Assembly: GCA_027186245.1 (NCBI GenBank)
Contig: CP114487.1
Location: 10,101,001 to 10,165,000 of the forward strand
DNA: 64,000 bases
Source: Coriaria nepalensis
Taxonomy: Eukaryota; Streptophyta; Magnoliopsida; Cucurbitales; Coriariaceae
Reading direction: 5' to 3'
Below the pieces are notes generated by a model, which searched no databases, was not told the origin of the DNA, and saw nothing but the letters and a program-made list of their open reading frames with translations. How positions within the stretch are numbered: the stretch's first letter is position 1; the number at the start of each line of letters is the position of its first letter. Below, piece after piece: positions 12,208 through 23,372 of this stretch. Both the position numbers and the translations under genes were made by a program.

Positions 12208-14459
12208 ATGGTTTTCTACTTTAAAGCTCGGCCTGAGGCTGGTGATTACACCATTTTCATGGGCCTCGATAAGCACGAGAACGAGGAGCTCATCAAGTAC
12301 GGCTTCCCTGAGGATGTTTGGTAAGTCGGTCCTTTTTTTATTATTTTGTTTCGCGTTTCATCGATTTCTCTTTTTGTTGACATTCAGTAGCTTTTCTTAG
12401 CCGATTGTGCCACCTTGATTGATGATGGTACCTGATTGTGAGTCTTCGTGGCTGTCTTTTGGTTTAATTTCTGGTCATCTAATTGGATTCTGAGAATTTC
12501 TGATGTAAATCTGGTTCGATCTTTCATTCCCCTGAAAGAATTATTGGAGGGCGATATACTGTATAGGGAAATATGTTTTCGACTAAACCTTTCTTTGTGT
12601 CTAAATTTGTGGTGGAAGAGTACGAATGAGTCGGAAACCCTTTTAATGCTTTTGTATGTGCATCTCTGATCTCCCTAAGTGGCTTAGAGCATTCTTTCGT
12701 TTATCATGCTATATTAGAGCATAATATTTCAGTATGAGCTTGGTGCTCCTCTCCAAATTTAGTGCTTCTTTTCTTGTTATCTATGACTAGTTTTTATGTT
12801 AGAAGATACAGTAGTTTTGTTGTCGGTTTATATCCTTTAATCCCAACACGTTTTGTAATAAGAAGTTGTTTCGCGCAGGTTCCATGTTGATAAGATGTCA
12901 TCCGCACATGTTTATTTAAGACTACACAAGGGTCAAACTATTGATGATATAAGTGAAGGTGTATTGGAGGATTGTGCTCAGCTTGTCAAAGCAAACTCTA
13001 TCCAAGGCAAATTTCACTTGCACTCTTCTGTTACAAATATACATGCACACAATTAATTATAGTGTTGCTCATCGGAGTTCAGCTGTAGAACAGTCATTAA
13101 ACATCATCTGTAGAACAGTCACTACCTTTTTCTTTTGACCTGTGTATTTGCTGCCATGTGATTTGATTATACGGCTGTTGGATTACATGGCAGGCAATAA
13201 GGTAAACAATGTGGATGTTGTTTACACTCCCTGGGCTAATTTGAAGAAAACAGCTTCCATGGATGTTGGTCAAGTTGGCTTTCACAATTCAAAGATGGTA
13301 GGTTTCTTTGTATTTCAGTCGGTATAATATGTATTATTGTTAGTTGCTTGCTCTGGGGGGGATGCTCATGGAGAACATATGAGTTCTGTTTTGTTTTTAT
13401 TCTCATTCCAGGTCCGAACTGTAAGGGTCGAGAAGCGGATCAATGAGATTGTTAATAGATTGAACAAGACAAAGGTGGAAAGGAAGCCTGATTTGAAAGG
13501 TGATTTGGAAAGCTAGATTTCTTTGGCTTATGTTTCATGATAAATGCAGTGGACAATTTCTAGCACATTTTCCATATTTATGCCTGGCTATTTGCACAGG
13601 GGGCAAACATATTCTAACAGTTTGACACTTATTTGTGTAAGCTCAGATATATGTTTTTCCCTCTCATTCTGTCGTACAATGGCTAAATGTTTTATTTGTT
13701 TCTATAAATGCAGCTGAGCGCGAAGCGGTGAATGCAGCAGAAAGGGCAGAGCGGAAACAGCATTTGAGAGATAAGGTGACGCAACATATCTTTCTCATTC
13801 CCCTCTATCCATTTTCCCAACTAATATGTGGTCTGTAAAATATAACTCTTTTATCTTTAGGTGGTTACAGAAGAGTGTGTGAACAACCCTTGTTCTCATC
13901 TTCTTCTTCTTTAGTTGTCACCATCTCACCTGGGTCCCTGATCCCACACACTGTCATTTGTTTGCACTCTACATCAGCATCTAGTTGGTGGGAACATTTG
14001 ATTCTTATAGCTGTCCGATTTGTAGTTTAGTCCGTGTTTGGCATATGTGGTGATTATATTGCAGATTTTTATTGCTTAAACAACATTCGGTAGTGAAATC
14101 TTTTCAAGTTTCAACTAATTTTTCCTCCCTTTTTTTTTTTTGGTCTTTTTGCTTGTCACGACTTTTGAGTTTTGACTTGCCTGAAACCTACAGTAAAATT
14201 GGATCACAAGATGTAAAACTATATCCTTTATAGTTTCTTCAGAAATGCAATATAGTTGCTGTATGAAAGATCATTTATTAAGCTTCCTTTGTTTCTTCTC
14301 CCCCAGAAGCGGCGGGAGGAGATGGACAGGATGGAGAAGGAGAGGCAAGCAGAATTGAGGAGCTACAAGGGTTTGATGGTCTCTGAGAAGATGACATCCA
14401 ACAAAGAGATTGCATCCGCAAGCAAATCATTACAAGAACTCGAGGAAGACTTCATGTGA
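12208..14459 (+). CDS. CCDC25 homologue, NFACT-R (DUF814) domain protein
   Basis: Six exons (12208-12320, 12879-13006, 13194-13297, 13412-13499, 13714-13775, 14307-14459) total 648 nt, 215 residues. Residues about 1-120 form the NFACT-R domain: [37 protein letters not shown] and [20 protein letters not shown]. The last about 80 residues are a charged coiled coil ([20 protein letters not shown]) ending in ELEEDF. Size and both regions match the eukaryotic CCDC25 family, relatives of the NEMF/Tae2 ribosome-quality-control proteins. The plant role is not established. Intron 2 begins with GC (AAG then GCAAAT at 13007) and ends CAG at 13193. The protein remains in frame and conserved across that junction only if this GC-AG intron is used. 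Confidence 0.95.
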
Positions 14460-15220
14460 AAAAGGGGGAAAAGAAAAAGAAAAAAAAAAAAAAAAAAAAC
14501 CACCATTTGATCTGCTACCAAACTCACAGTGCCATAAAGAAAGGGTTTCTATTGGTTCGGTTTTGTGATTCTAAGTCTGATATATAATTGGCTATTAACA
14601 AAGATGGAGGATCTGCTCTTGTGGAGAGGCCACTGAAGAAAGTGGAGTGTTGTTGCAATTCTATTAATCGGTTCTCTATTAGTTTATGTTTTTCTGTTTG
14701 ACTTGTATGATGATGATAGTCTTTATTCCGCCGGCCCGTGGCATAGGCATAGTCGCATAAGATATTCTGATTTCACTCAAATATACCGAAGGAAATGATA
14801 TTTCTCTGACATTGTTGTGATTGCACTTTGGAGACTTAATCCTTTTCTTGAGATGAGGGCTTCGTCTGTATCTACTTCCATGAAACTGGGATGTTTTTCT
14901 TTATTTTCTTCGTTTGATCGTAGCATCTATTCTCATAAAGAGTTCTCTTATAACCCATTTAGCTAGATAATAACTACAAGAAACAGGTCACGCAGAATTA
15001 TTTTCAGCGATACCCAAAGAATTTAGTTTAAGTAACCGATTAAACCGAATTGCCGACCCAAATTATCCAAATTAACTTTAGAAATCAATTGCGTGGAAAA
15101 ATTATCCATAAATTTTTTTTTTTTCAGGAAGACAAAATATTTATTTTTACCCTTCTGCAAAAGCGTGAAAACCCTTCTGCAACTCCCTCTCTCTCATTCG
15201 TTCACAGTGAACAGACAGCA
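14460..15220. other. Intergenic, 3' UTR of CCDC25-type gene
   Basis: Just after the stop there is a purine run ending in about 20 A (about 14481-14500). The rest is unremarkable 3' UTR and spacer up to the next ATG at 15221, and no gene is seen. Confidence 0.4.
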
Positions 15221-16420
15221 ATGGCGACTCCTTCATTGGGCACCTGTTATAGACACTCAATTCTATCGTTCACAGTAAAGAGCATGTCAGCTGGAGGTTC
15301 TGCCAAACATGATGAAAAAAATGCTAAAGTAACAGATGATTTCTTCAAGAATGCTTCTGACAAAACTGAACAAACAGAGTCAGTTAATGTTGACAGAGAT
15401 GGAGAAATTTGTGGGAAAGATATTGAAGAGAAGAAAGATGAGGTTGATGAGAAAAATGGAAGTAAAGGAAACTGAAGATATAGAAAAGACTTCCAAAGGT
15501 TCCATTGAGGAGAATGTAGAGAATGAAGAAAAGCCTAATGCTGTGTCCTACAAAGACAATATGGATGTTGAAGGTTATCTTTCAGAAGTTCGGCACAGTC
15601 AAGGTATTTTATGGTTCAATTGTATTGTATCTGCATTTTCCATCTTTATCTATATGGTAATAAAGAGATTCTCCTATTGCTGGATTTGAACAGTTCTGGA
15701 TATGCTTATTTGTGCATATGCTTACATAATGAAAGATTTGACCAAAAAACGAGATATTGGAGAGATCTTTGATTAGATGGTCAAGGGATACTATGATCCA
15801 CTCTGATTTTCCTCTCTGTATCGACTTTGTTCTTGTGAAGTACATTGATTTCAAGATAGGGCAGACTTTCTCAGAAAGCTCGTGCTGTTGCAGCCCTTTC
15901 GGACAAAGGTGGTGTGATCGTGAAGAACTATATAGGTGTTTTAGGACCAGTGACAGGTAGGTAAACCAAACTTTTGGTTTTTATTTAAGTACTTCTTTGG
16001 ATCCCTACATTGTGCCTCAGTATTCATGAGAAGCAATTTTAGGTTGTATCTTTATTCTTGAAGGGGCGAAAAATTGAAAATTCAACTGTCCTAAAACCTG
16101 TTGCCTTCTAATGCCATATTAGGGGAAGCTGAAAAGGAGTACTGGCGCCTACTTCGTGGTGGTCAAGAACATATGAACAATAACAAGAGCAACAGGGGAG
16201 AAGGTTTGTGATTTTTTTTTTGGACTGTAATATTGGGTCTCTCTAATGTTATTTTGTATGTGCCATTCGTGGAGGTGGGAAATTTAATAAAGGCGGGAAA
16301 CATGCTCGGTCAAGAGATGGTGATTCCTCCACAGGTTTCCAAGACAAACTCATAAGGTTGGAAGTGCATGATTGCTTAGATACATCGACTCGGATCCCAT
16401 TTCACCATCGATTTTAAAGG
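15221..16420 (+). pseudogene. Unrecognised acidic/lysine-rich gene, frameshifted
   Basis: From the ATG at 15221 a frame encodes MATPSLGTCYRHSILSFTVK, which looks like a mitochondrial presequence. It then runs through hydrophilic, Lys/Glu/Asp-rich sequence to a stop at 15473-15475. The same composition continues without a break in the next frame (EVKETEDIEKTSKGSIEENV, to about 15603). The two frames would join if the run of five A near 15452 were four. Further downstream, candidate exon pieces give GGVIVKNYIGVLGPVTG (about 15900-15958) and EAEKEYWRLLRGGQEH (about 16125-16175) plus a Gly/Arg/Ser-rich piece. I do not recognise the family. It could be a decayed gene or a real gene with one indel error; the N-terminus loosely recalls mitochondrial LEA-like proteins. 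Confidence 0.35.
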
Positions 16421-17174
16421 ATGATGCTGTCAGTGTAGTAGATGCAGTTTACTTCTGGTTTTAATCCCAAGGTTTAAAAGTTTTCTTTTCCGATCTTTTC
16501 TAGGTTTTCCCGTCTTCTCCAAAACTAGAATTTATATTTCGTTTCTTTTCACAAATGCCCGCCGTCATGCCTTACCAGAAAGTCTGGCTGCAAAAGATGT
16601 TACATAACTAAGCTAGAGTGTGAAGGCAAGTTGATGTAAAAGATGAAAAGTTTGTATGTATAAACAATCACTAAAAATAGATCTCTGAATGGAAATGAAA
16701 AGAAAAAGGAATAGAGAAAACACTTACTATTATCGACTCATTAGATAATGGAGGGTATATGGATGTAATGCAGATACTACACTGAGAGGGATGAGCAATT
16801 CGCAGAGATTATTTGTTGCAAATTAAAATATGAAAAATTCTCATCTCCTTAATCTTGATTGGATGTTGAGACGAGAACTAGAGTGACAGAGAATCAGATC
16901 TTAGAAGATTTAGAAAGCCAGGCATGACATATTATTATTATTATTTATTTATTTATTTTGGGAAAAGCCAAAATCAATATCGATTATGTGGAAACTAGAT
17001 ATAAAAATTCTCTGGTACAAATGCGCCTTTAAATCTATAAGAGACCTGGATCGGCAAGGTAGAGGAGCCATTATTGAAACAAAATGCTTAACAAAACACA
17101 AGTGGTGAAATAATTCTAAGCCCCATGATACGAGATACGTTCTCTAGGAAGCAAAATGTTGCCGGCAGAAGAAT
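16421..17174. other. Intergenic
   Basis: No gene seen. It contains a short ATT/TTTA microsatellite at about 16931-16960. The right end is the 3' flank of the aminotransferase remnant. Confidence 0.4.
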
Positions 17175-18139
17175 TTAGGCAGCACCCGTATCTGCTGCAT
17201 GTATTGCATCTGCTAGATGTGGAACCGTCTTAGAGCTAAAACCAGCCATGCTTATCCTCCTATGCAGTTCACAAAATAAAAAAGGTGAGATGACTTGCCA
17301 AGTCTCATAAAATTGCATTTGCTTAAACCAAAAAGCCTTGTAAATGTCCAGAAATTCACTATAGCAACATGAAAAGTAATGGCTTCAACTAATACATTTT
17401 TCTTAATTTAAAGCTAGTGATTGCATTATTAGGTGTTAATGGAACCTTCATTATGTCAACAAAAGATAATCGTACAGATAATTTGATTTACTGTTCTCAC
17501 ATTGCAGAAGCTTTATGAGCTGGTTTTAGATTTATGAAATCATAAAGCTATCTTAAAGAGGTCATGATAGTTACCCATCAGAGGTCATGTATATATGGTA
17601 CTCTTTAGTCATGAAGGCAACTTGCAGTGAGTTCAATCCAGTGAAAGTAAACATTCCAATCTGCTTGATGATATGGCTCCAGTCACACCCAGTGTACCTG
17701 AGGCAAAAATGACAGTGAAAACACAATCCTTCTCAACCTGTCATTAACAAGCTGCTGCTCTGCTTTTCTAACAACGTTCAGGACAAGAGGTTTTCCTTCC
17801 TATCATATCATAAATAAATCCCTTAGCAAATGATATCAGAAGGTGGCCAAAAAAGGGGGAAAAACAAAAAAAAAAAACTGATCGCGACCCACGTGCAGTA
17901 GATCACACGTTTCCCCTATCCACTAATCGTATAAGACATTCCAGATTCCAAATGGAAAAGTTTCTCATCATTAATAGTTTCCTAATCAAAACCGAAGCAC
18001 ATGAACCTGAACGTACAGAGGAGAGAGAGAGAGAGAGAGATACTCCGAGGATTAGATCTTCGGGAGCACGAACTATGCGAGAGAAGGCGGAACCGGCATG
18101 AGAGGCAGAGAGGATGTCGTTAGGGTTTTGAGAATCCAT
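17175..18139 (-). pseudogene. Aspartate aminotransferase remnant (four exons kept)
   Basis: Read on the minus strand, only four pieces of an aspartate aminotransferase remain. The first exon is 18044-18139 (32 codons ending RIVRAPEDLILG, with an intact GT donor). An exon at 17738-17799 encodes EGKPLVLNVVRKAEQQLVND. The penultimate exon, 17575-17697, gives [18 protein letters not shown], and the last, 17175-17259, gives RISMAGFSSKTVPHLADA and a stop. The exon with the GVGAYRTE loop and all central exons, including the PLP lysine, are absent. The pieces sit in order within under 1 kb, so the locus lost internal segments rather than being a processed copy. What remains is closer to canonical plant cytosolic enzymes than the intact neighbour at 18.7-21.2 kb. 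The pieces cannot make an active enzyme. Confidence 0.88.
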
Positions 18140-18670
18140 TGATGCAAGATGTCGAACCAGAGCGTTTAATCTTCGATCACTGGGATCGTTCTCGGTTGAT
18201 GATGCAGTTGTCGCAGAACGATGACCGGTATACTCATCTGTGGGCGCATTTTTCTTTTTTTTTTTCCTTTTTTATTTTCTGTTAATTAATTTATTTGTTA
18301 TTCGCAAAACTCGCGCGCTCGAACCGAACCGAACCGAACCGAAATCAAATGGATGTGGAGGCCCAATCCATGTCTACGTCTCGCATGCTGCCGATTCATC
18401 AGGCAGGTCCCACTTTCATATTGCTGTGGGTCCTAAGAGATTGCTTATTCATTCGTTGCTACAACGAATGAACTGATGTGAGTGATGACGGCGTTGGATG
18501 TCTGTAGAGCTTACGGAACCAAAGAATTTAAGCCAAACGAACTGATAGTTTAAAATGTGATTTTAAATTCTTCAGATAGATAATAGTGTGCCATCTCGAA
18601 ATCTCTGAATTTTTATTGAAGTATTGAATCAATAGCCTGGCCTTCTGGCCCGAACAAAGACTTACCACTT

Positions 18671-21205
18671 TCAGATAGCAGAGGTAACAACTGCATGAAT
18701 TGCATCCGCAACAAGAGGAACTGTCTTCGGACCTAAACCGGCTATGTTTATCCTTCTGCGCAGTAACAAATTTTCATTTGAATAAACGATAGAGAGGCAA
18801 GGACATCAAATTTATCAGATGCTAATAAGAAAAAGAAGTTGTTCTTAGTTCCTAACCCATCAGCTGGCATGTAAATATGGAATTCTCTAGTTATACAAGC
18901 AACTTGCTCTTCGGTCAATCCCGATATGGAATACATTCCTACCTGCTGCTTTATGTGACTCCAGTTCCCAGGTGTACCTGCAATATTCATTTTTAAATCA
19001 AAAGTCTAACAAATATGTAAATGGAAAGAATGGAAATCAATAAAAATAGATGACTCTACCCCTACTACTTAAAGCATTCACGAGTTGCTGGCGTGTGGAA
19101 ATAAGACGGTCGGTCATCACCTTCAAGTCGATACCCCATTCATTATACAATTCCCTGTAAGCAAAAGCATATACTTCCATTTTCAAATCATGTGCTATGT
19201 ATTAAGGATGGTATAATCATAGGATTCACAGAATTCTGTAAGAATGCAACACCGGTCCTTGAGGATAGCTGTGACGATGGATGCACCATGAATGGGCGGG
19301 GTTAGATACAGGCCGAGGATCACAGTTTTTAGCTCCACTGCTAATGTCTCAGCTACTTCAGCTTCCTTGCAAACCTACAGGCTCAAAACAATTAGGAGAT
19401 GAAATCTGTAGGGGAAAAACAAGATTGTTTTTTCACAGGTTGTAAAAGGCCAAATCTTACAATGCTAAGTGCTCCAACACGTTCTCCATATAGTCCCATA
19501 ATCTTGGAATAAGACTGAGCAATTAGACATTCTCCACCATCAGCAGCAAATAGCCTAACAGACTCTGCATCCACCTCCACGTTTCCACTCACAAGACCCT
19601 GGATTTAGGAAAGAGAAAAAGAGTTCAGGAGACATTTGAAATTTGAATGCAGTGATTTTTCAAAGAAAGGTACCTGATAAGCAGAGTCGAAGAAAGGCAA
19701 GAGTCTTTTCGATCTGATCAACTGTCTCATCTTCTCCCATTGTTGAATGGTGGGGTCGACGCCAGTGGGATTATGACCACAAGCATGAAGAAGAACCACG
19801 GATCCTAAAGGGGCAGCTTCAAGGTCCTCCAACAAGCCTGTAGTAATCCAACCTGACAAATTTCTTACACAAACAGAGTAGAACCTTTGTTTTATGGAGA
19901 AGATGGTTCAAAGTCCAAACCTTGAAAGTCTAGCCCATGTGTTTCTGGATCGTAGTAACGATAAGTTTTAACATCTAGTCCTACTGCATAGAAAAAATTT
20001 GGGTGGTTCCCATATGTGGGACTGGGGAGATATACCGTATACTGCAAGGTAATGTGGAAAAGAAACAAAATCATGGGTAGGATTCTCAGTAAGGTGGAGA
20101 ATGAATCAGAGTATAGAGCAGCAAGTTTGATTACTTGGTGGTAGTGTTTTGCTAAAATCTCAGCTCCTATTCTTAGTGCTCCAGACCCAGACAAGCTCTG
20201 AACAGTTGTGACTCTCTTCTCCTTAATTGCAGGACTATTTTGCCACCAATCAGTAGTTTAGCAAAAACCGAGTTTCATTGATTTTTTTTTTTCCTTTTTT
20301 TTTTCGAGAAAAATAAGTAAGCTAGTGAATGAACTATAGTACCTGTCAGCACCTAAGATGAGCTTAGCACTCAACTTAGTAAATTCTTCAGTTCCATTCA
20401 TATGAATGTATTCCTTATTTCTTGACCTGAATACACGAGTTGGAGTTTTATACCGAAAAAAGAAAAAACTTCAAAAGATGATTATTTGAATGGAAGTGAT
20501 GAAATACTTACATGTCATTAACAATTAGATGCTCTGCCCTTCTCACTGCATTTGGAAGAAAAGGTTTCCCATCCTGATTTTTTCATGAGTATCGAATTTT
20601 TTTTTTTCGGCCAAAAGAAAAATTATTTTATTGATAACAGATAAAATACTATCTGTAAAAGATTACAATACAACGCTCTTTAAATTAATGCATGTATATG
20701 CAATTCTTGTTATAATTTAGTATAGATGTTCAATCTAGGGGTAACCTCTATAGATGTTTAAGTCTAGAGGTAATGTCTTCTTCCCAGATTCTGAAACCCT
20801 ACCTCTGTTCGATAAACACCAAAACTCAAATTCAGCTTGACGGGGCTGGGGTCTTCCCTGAAAGCAGCTATCACCTGTCAGTTTAACAGAGTAAGAAGAC
20901 CACCTATTTTGTTAATGGAGTCTGAAATAGCAAAATCTAAGTAGCTAGAGCCCGAATGAATATTAATACAAAAAGTTGAAAGACTTCAAAAAAGTTAATA
21001 CTTTCTAGGGTTTTGAACTCAATCTTGACGAATTGAAACAAGAACAGGGAAATGAAAATTGAGCAAGAACAGAAATTACAGCATAAATTGGGATTTCAGG
21101 GACTGGAAGAATGTGTGAAAATGCAGAGCTTCCATCTTCCGATTCCGAAGCTGATTTCGGAGCAGCAGAAGTCAACGTTGTGAGGGTCGAGCATGAAACC
21201 TCCAT
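18671..21205 (-). CDS. Divergent aspartate aminotransferase-like PLP enzyme
   Basis: Twelve exons in consistent phase (21080-21205, 20803-20874, 20512-20573, 20343-20426, 20135-20234, 19921-20041, 19674-19837, 19461-19598, 19253-19374, 19060-19154, 18857-18977, 18671-18755) give 1290 nt and 429 residues, full length for the family. Conserved fold-type-I features: [24 protein letters not shown] (Asn194 in pig cytosolic numbering), [10 protein letters not shown] (Asp222, Tyr225), [20 protein letters not shown] (PLP Lys258, Arg266) and GRINIAG (Arg386, alpha-carboxylate). Family-defining positions that differ: the loop usually NLGVGAYRTE is [16 protein letters not shown] is PTYGNH (Trp140 to Tyr); KNMGLY is KIMGLY. 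The usual VRPMYS(N/S)PPIHG is [12 protein letters not shown], so Arg292, which binds the substrate's second carboxylate, is Leu. All splice sites are intact. I infer an active PLP enzyme with changed substrate range, or one under relaxed constraint. The N-terminus is Ser-rich and could be a transit peptide. Confidence 0.88.
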
Positions 21206-21363
21206 TATCGAAGAAACGGAAACTTACGGACCAGAGCGGGCTCATGAAAAGTTCTTGGCCTTTTGCCGCCATTTTTTTATCATTATCATTATAGTTTTTT
21301 ATTTTTATTTTTAAGAAACAATAAATAAGTAATTATTTAATTATATTTTCACGGTGCAAGTAG
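21206..21363. promoter_or_regulatory. Short head-to-head interval, aminotransferase and PPR genes
   Basis: Only about 158 bp separate the aminotransferase start codon (minus) from the PPR-frame start (plus). The interval is AT-rich with no clear TATA box. If both loci were once active they shared this promoter. Confidence 0.4.
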
Positions 21364-23132
21364 ATGAATATGCTTCCCTGTTCATCTTCTTCACCACCGT
21401 TACTTCACCAGCCTACTTCGCCTACTACTAATCATCTTCTTCACTGCTTCACCTCACCATTTGAGCTCAAACAAATTCACGCCTACCTCATTAAATCCAA
21501 CTCACCGCTTTCTTCCCTCCCTGTAACTCGCGTCGCTTCCGTTTGCGCTCTCAATCCCAGTTTTGCTTACGCCCAGAAGATTTTTCAGCACCTCGAAAAC
21601 TTCCCTGAGATCGTCGTCTGGAATTCTTGTTTGAGATATTTTGCCGAAGGCGATCAACCTGATGATGCAATCTTTCTTTTTTACCAATTACGTGAATTTG
21701 ATGGTTTTCCGGATAACTTCACTTGTTCTTTTGTGCTTAAAGCTTGTACCCAGCTGTTAGATCTTAAGAAACGGTAGAATCGTTCATGTGCATGTTGAGA
21801 AACTCGGGTTGCAATCTAATTTGTTCTTGCAAAACATGATGGTGAATCTGTATGCTTTATGCGGGGCACTGGGAAACAATTAGTGACAAGAGGGGAAATG
21901 GAGGAAGCATATGATTTGTTTTCCAGGATGCCAGAGACAAGCATAAGGTCGTGGACATCAATGATTGCAGGCTACGTCCAATGCGGGAAGCCTAAAGAAG
22001 CGATCCGTCTGTTTACACAGATGGAAGAGGTCTCGAGCCTCAGGCCCAATGAGATTACCATAGTTTCTGTTCTTGCAGCTTGTGCTGATCTTGGCAACAT
22101 AGACTTAGGCAGGAAGATCCACAAGTACTCAAACCAAAGTCATAAATTTAAACAAAATGTCCGTATCTGTAACACTTTGATCGATATGTATGTCAAATGT
22201 GGGTGCTTGGAAGATGCTCGTAAGTTTTTCATGAGATGGAAGAACGTACAGTTGTATCATGGTCTGCTATGATTTTCGGACTAGCAATGCATGGTGAAGC
22301 AGAATAAGCTTTACTGCTTTTCTCTAACATGATACAAGCAGGTATCAAGCCTAATGACATAACCTATATCGGACTCTTACATGCTTGTAGCCGTGAATTT
22401 TTCGCCAGCATGACTCGGGATTACGGGATTATTCCCAGGACCGAGCACTAAGGTTGTATGGTCGATCTTTTGAGTCAGGCAGGGCTGCTTGAAAATGCCC
22501 ATGAATTTATCATCAGCATGCCGGTTAAACCCAATGCAGTCATTTGGGGAGCTCTTCTTGGTGGCTGCAAAATTCATAAAAACATCGAGTTGGCTGAGGA
22601 AGCAATTTGTCTCCCCTCTGAATCAGACACACAAAACGATGGGTACTATGTTGTCTTATCCAACTACTATGAGGAAGCAGCTAGCATGAGGAAGTTAATG
22701 AAACATAGAGGGGTGAAGAAGACGCCAGGCTGGAGTTCTGTCTCGGTAAATGGAGTGGTTCATGAGTTTGTAGAAGGAGACGAGACTCACCCTTCAACTA
22801 AGGAGATATACTTAGCATGGGAAAAGCTGGTTGTAAGAATGAAGGAAAAAGGGTATGTGCCTAATACTTCTGTTGTGTTGCTGGATAATGAAGAGGTGGA
22901 GAAGGCGAAATTTTTGTGTCTTCATAGCGAGAAATTGGCATTGGTTTTTGGGTTGATGAAAACGTCTGAAAGAATGCCGATTAGGATTATGAAAAACTTT
23001 CGTGTTCGCGAAGACTGTCATAATGCGTTTAAGGTTGTTTCGGATATTGTTTGTAGGGAGATTGTTGTGAGAGGCAGGAACCGGTTTCATTGTTTCAAGG
23101 ATACTTCTTGTTCTTGTAGAGATTACTGGTAG
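21364..23132 (+). pseudogene. PPR-DYW protein pseudogene
   Basis: This encodes a PLS-class pentatricopeptide repeat protein of the DYW subgroup, normally an organellar RNA C-to-U editing factor, but it is broken. The first frame (ATG 21364) has FELKQIHAYLIKSN and PPR motifs and stops at 21775-21777. The homologous sequence continues in another frame (RIVHVHVEKLGLQSNLFLQN) to about 21880. A jump to RGEMEEAYDLFSRMPE at about 21892 implies loss of a block of repeats. Another frame change follows near 22230, an in-frame TAA near 22305 and a TAA near 22449. The C-terminal E and DYW part (22458-23132) is open and ends CSCRDYW. It keeps HSEKLA, but the usual RVCxDCH is RVREDCH, so one zinc-binding Cys is Arg. 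Multiple independent lesions make function very unlikely. Confidence 0.92.
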
Positions 23133-23372
23133 TTGAGTCATGAGTAATGCATTGCCAATGGGGATTAATAATGAGTGAGAACAAAGAGGATGATTCTTTG
23201 AGTCATCTCTATGTTGATTCGTGACATTTCTTTCTTGTCATAAATTGTGACCGACAAAAAAGGTGTTTGTCCTGTAAATTCAATGTAAAAAAGAAACCTC
23301 TGCAAGTATAAATTTTGCTGCGTTTTAGACTTGAAAATCTCATGCTTCTTCATATTTTGACAGTTTTGAAAA

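Noticed and set aside
21502..23141. Minus-strand open frames inside the PPR locus
   Set aside because: They are antisense shadows of the PPR-derived sequence with no motifs of their own.
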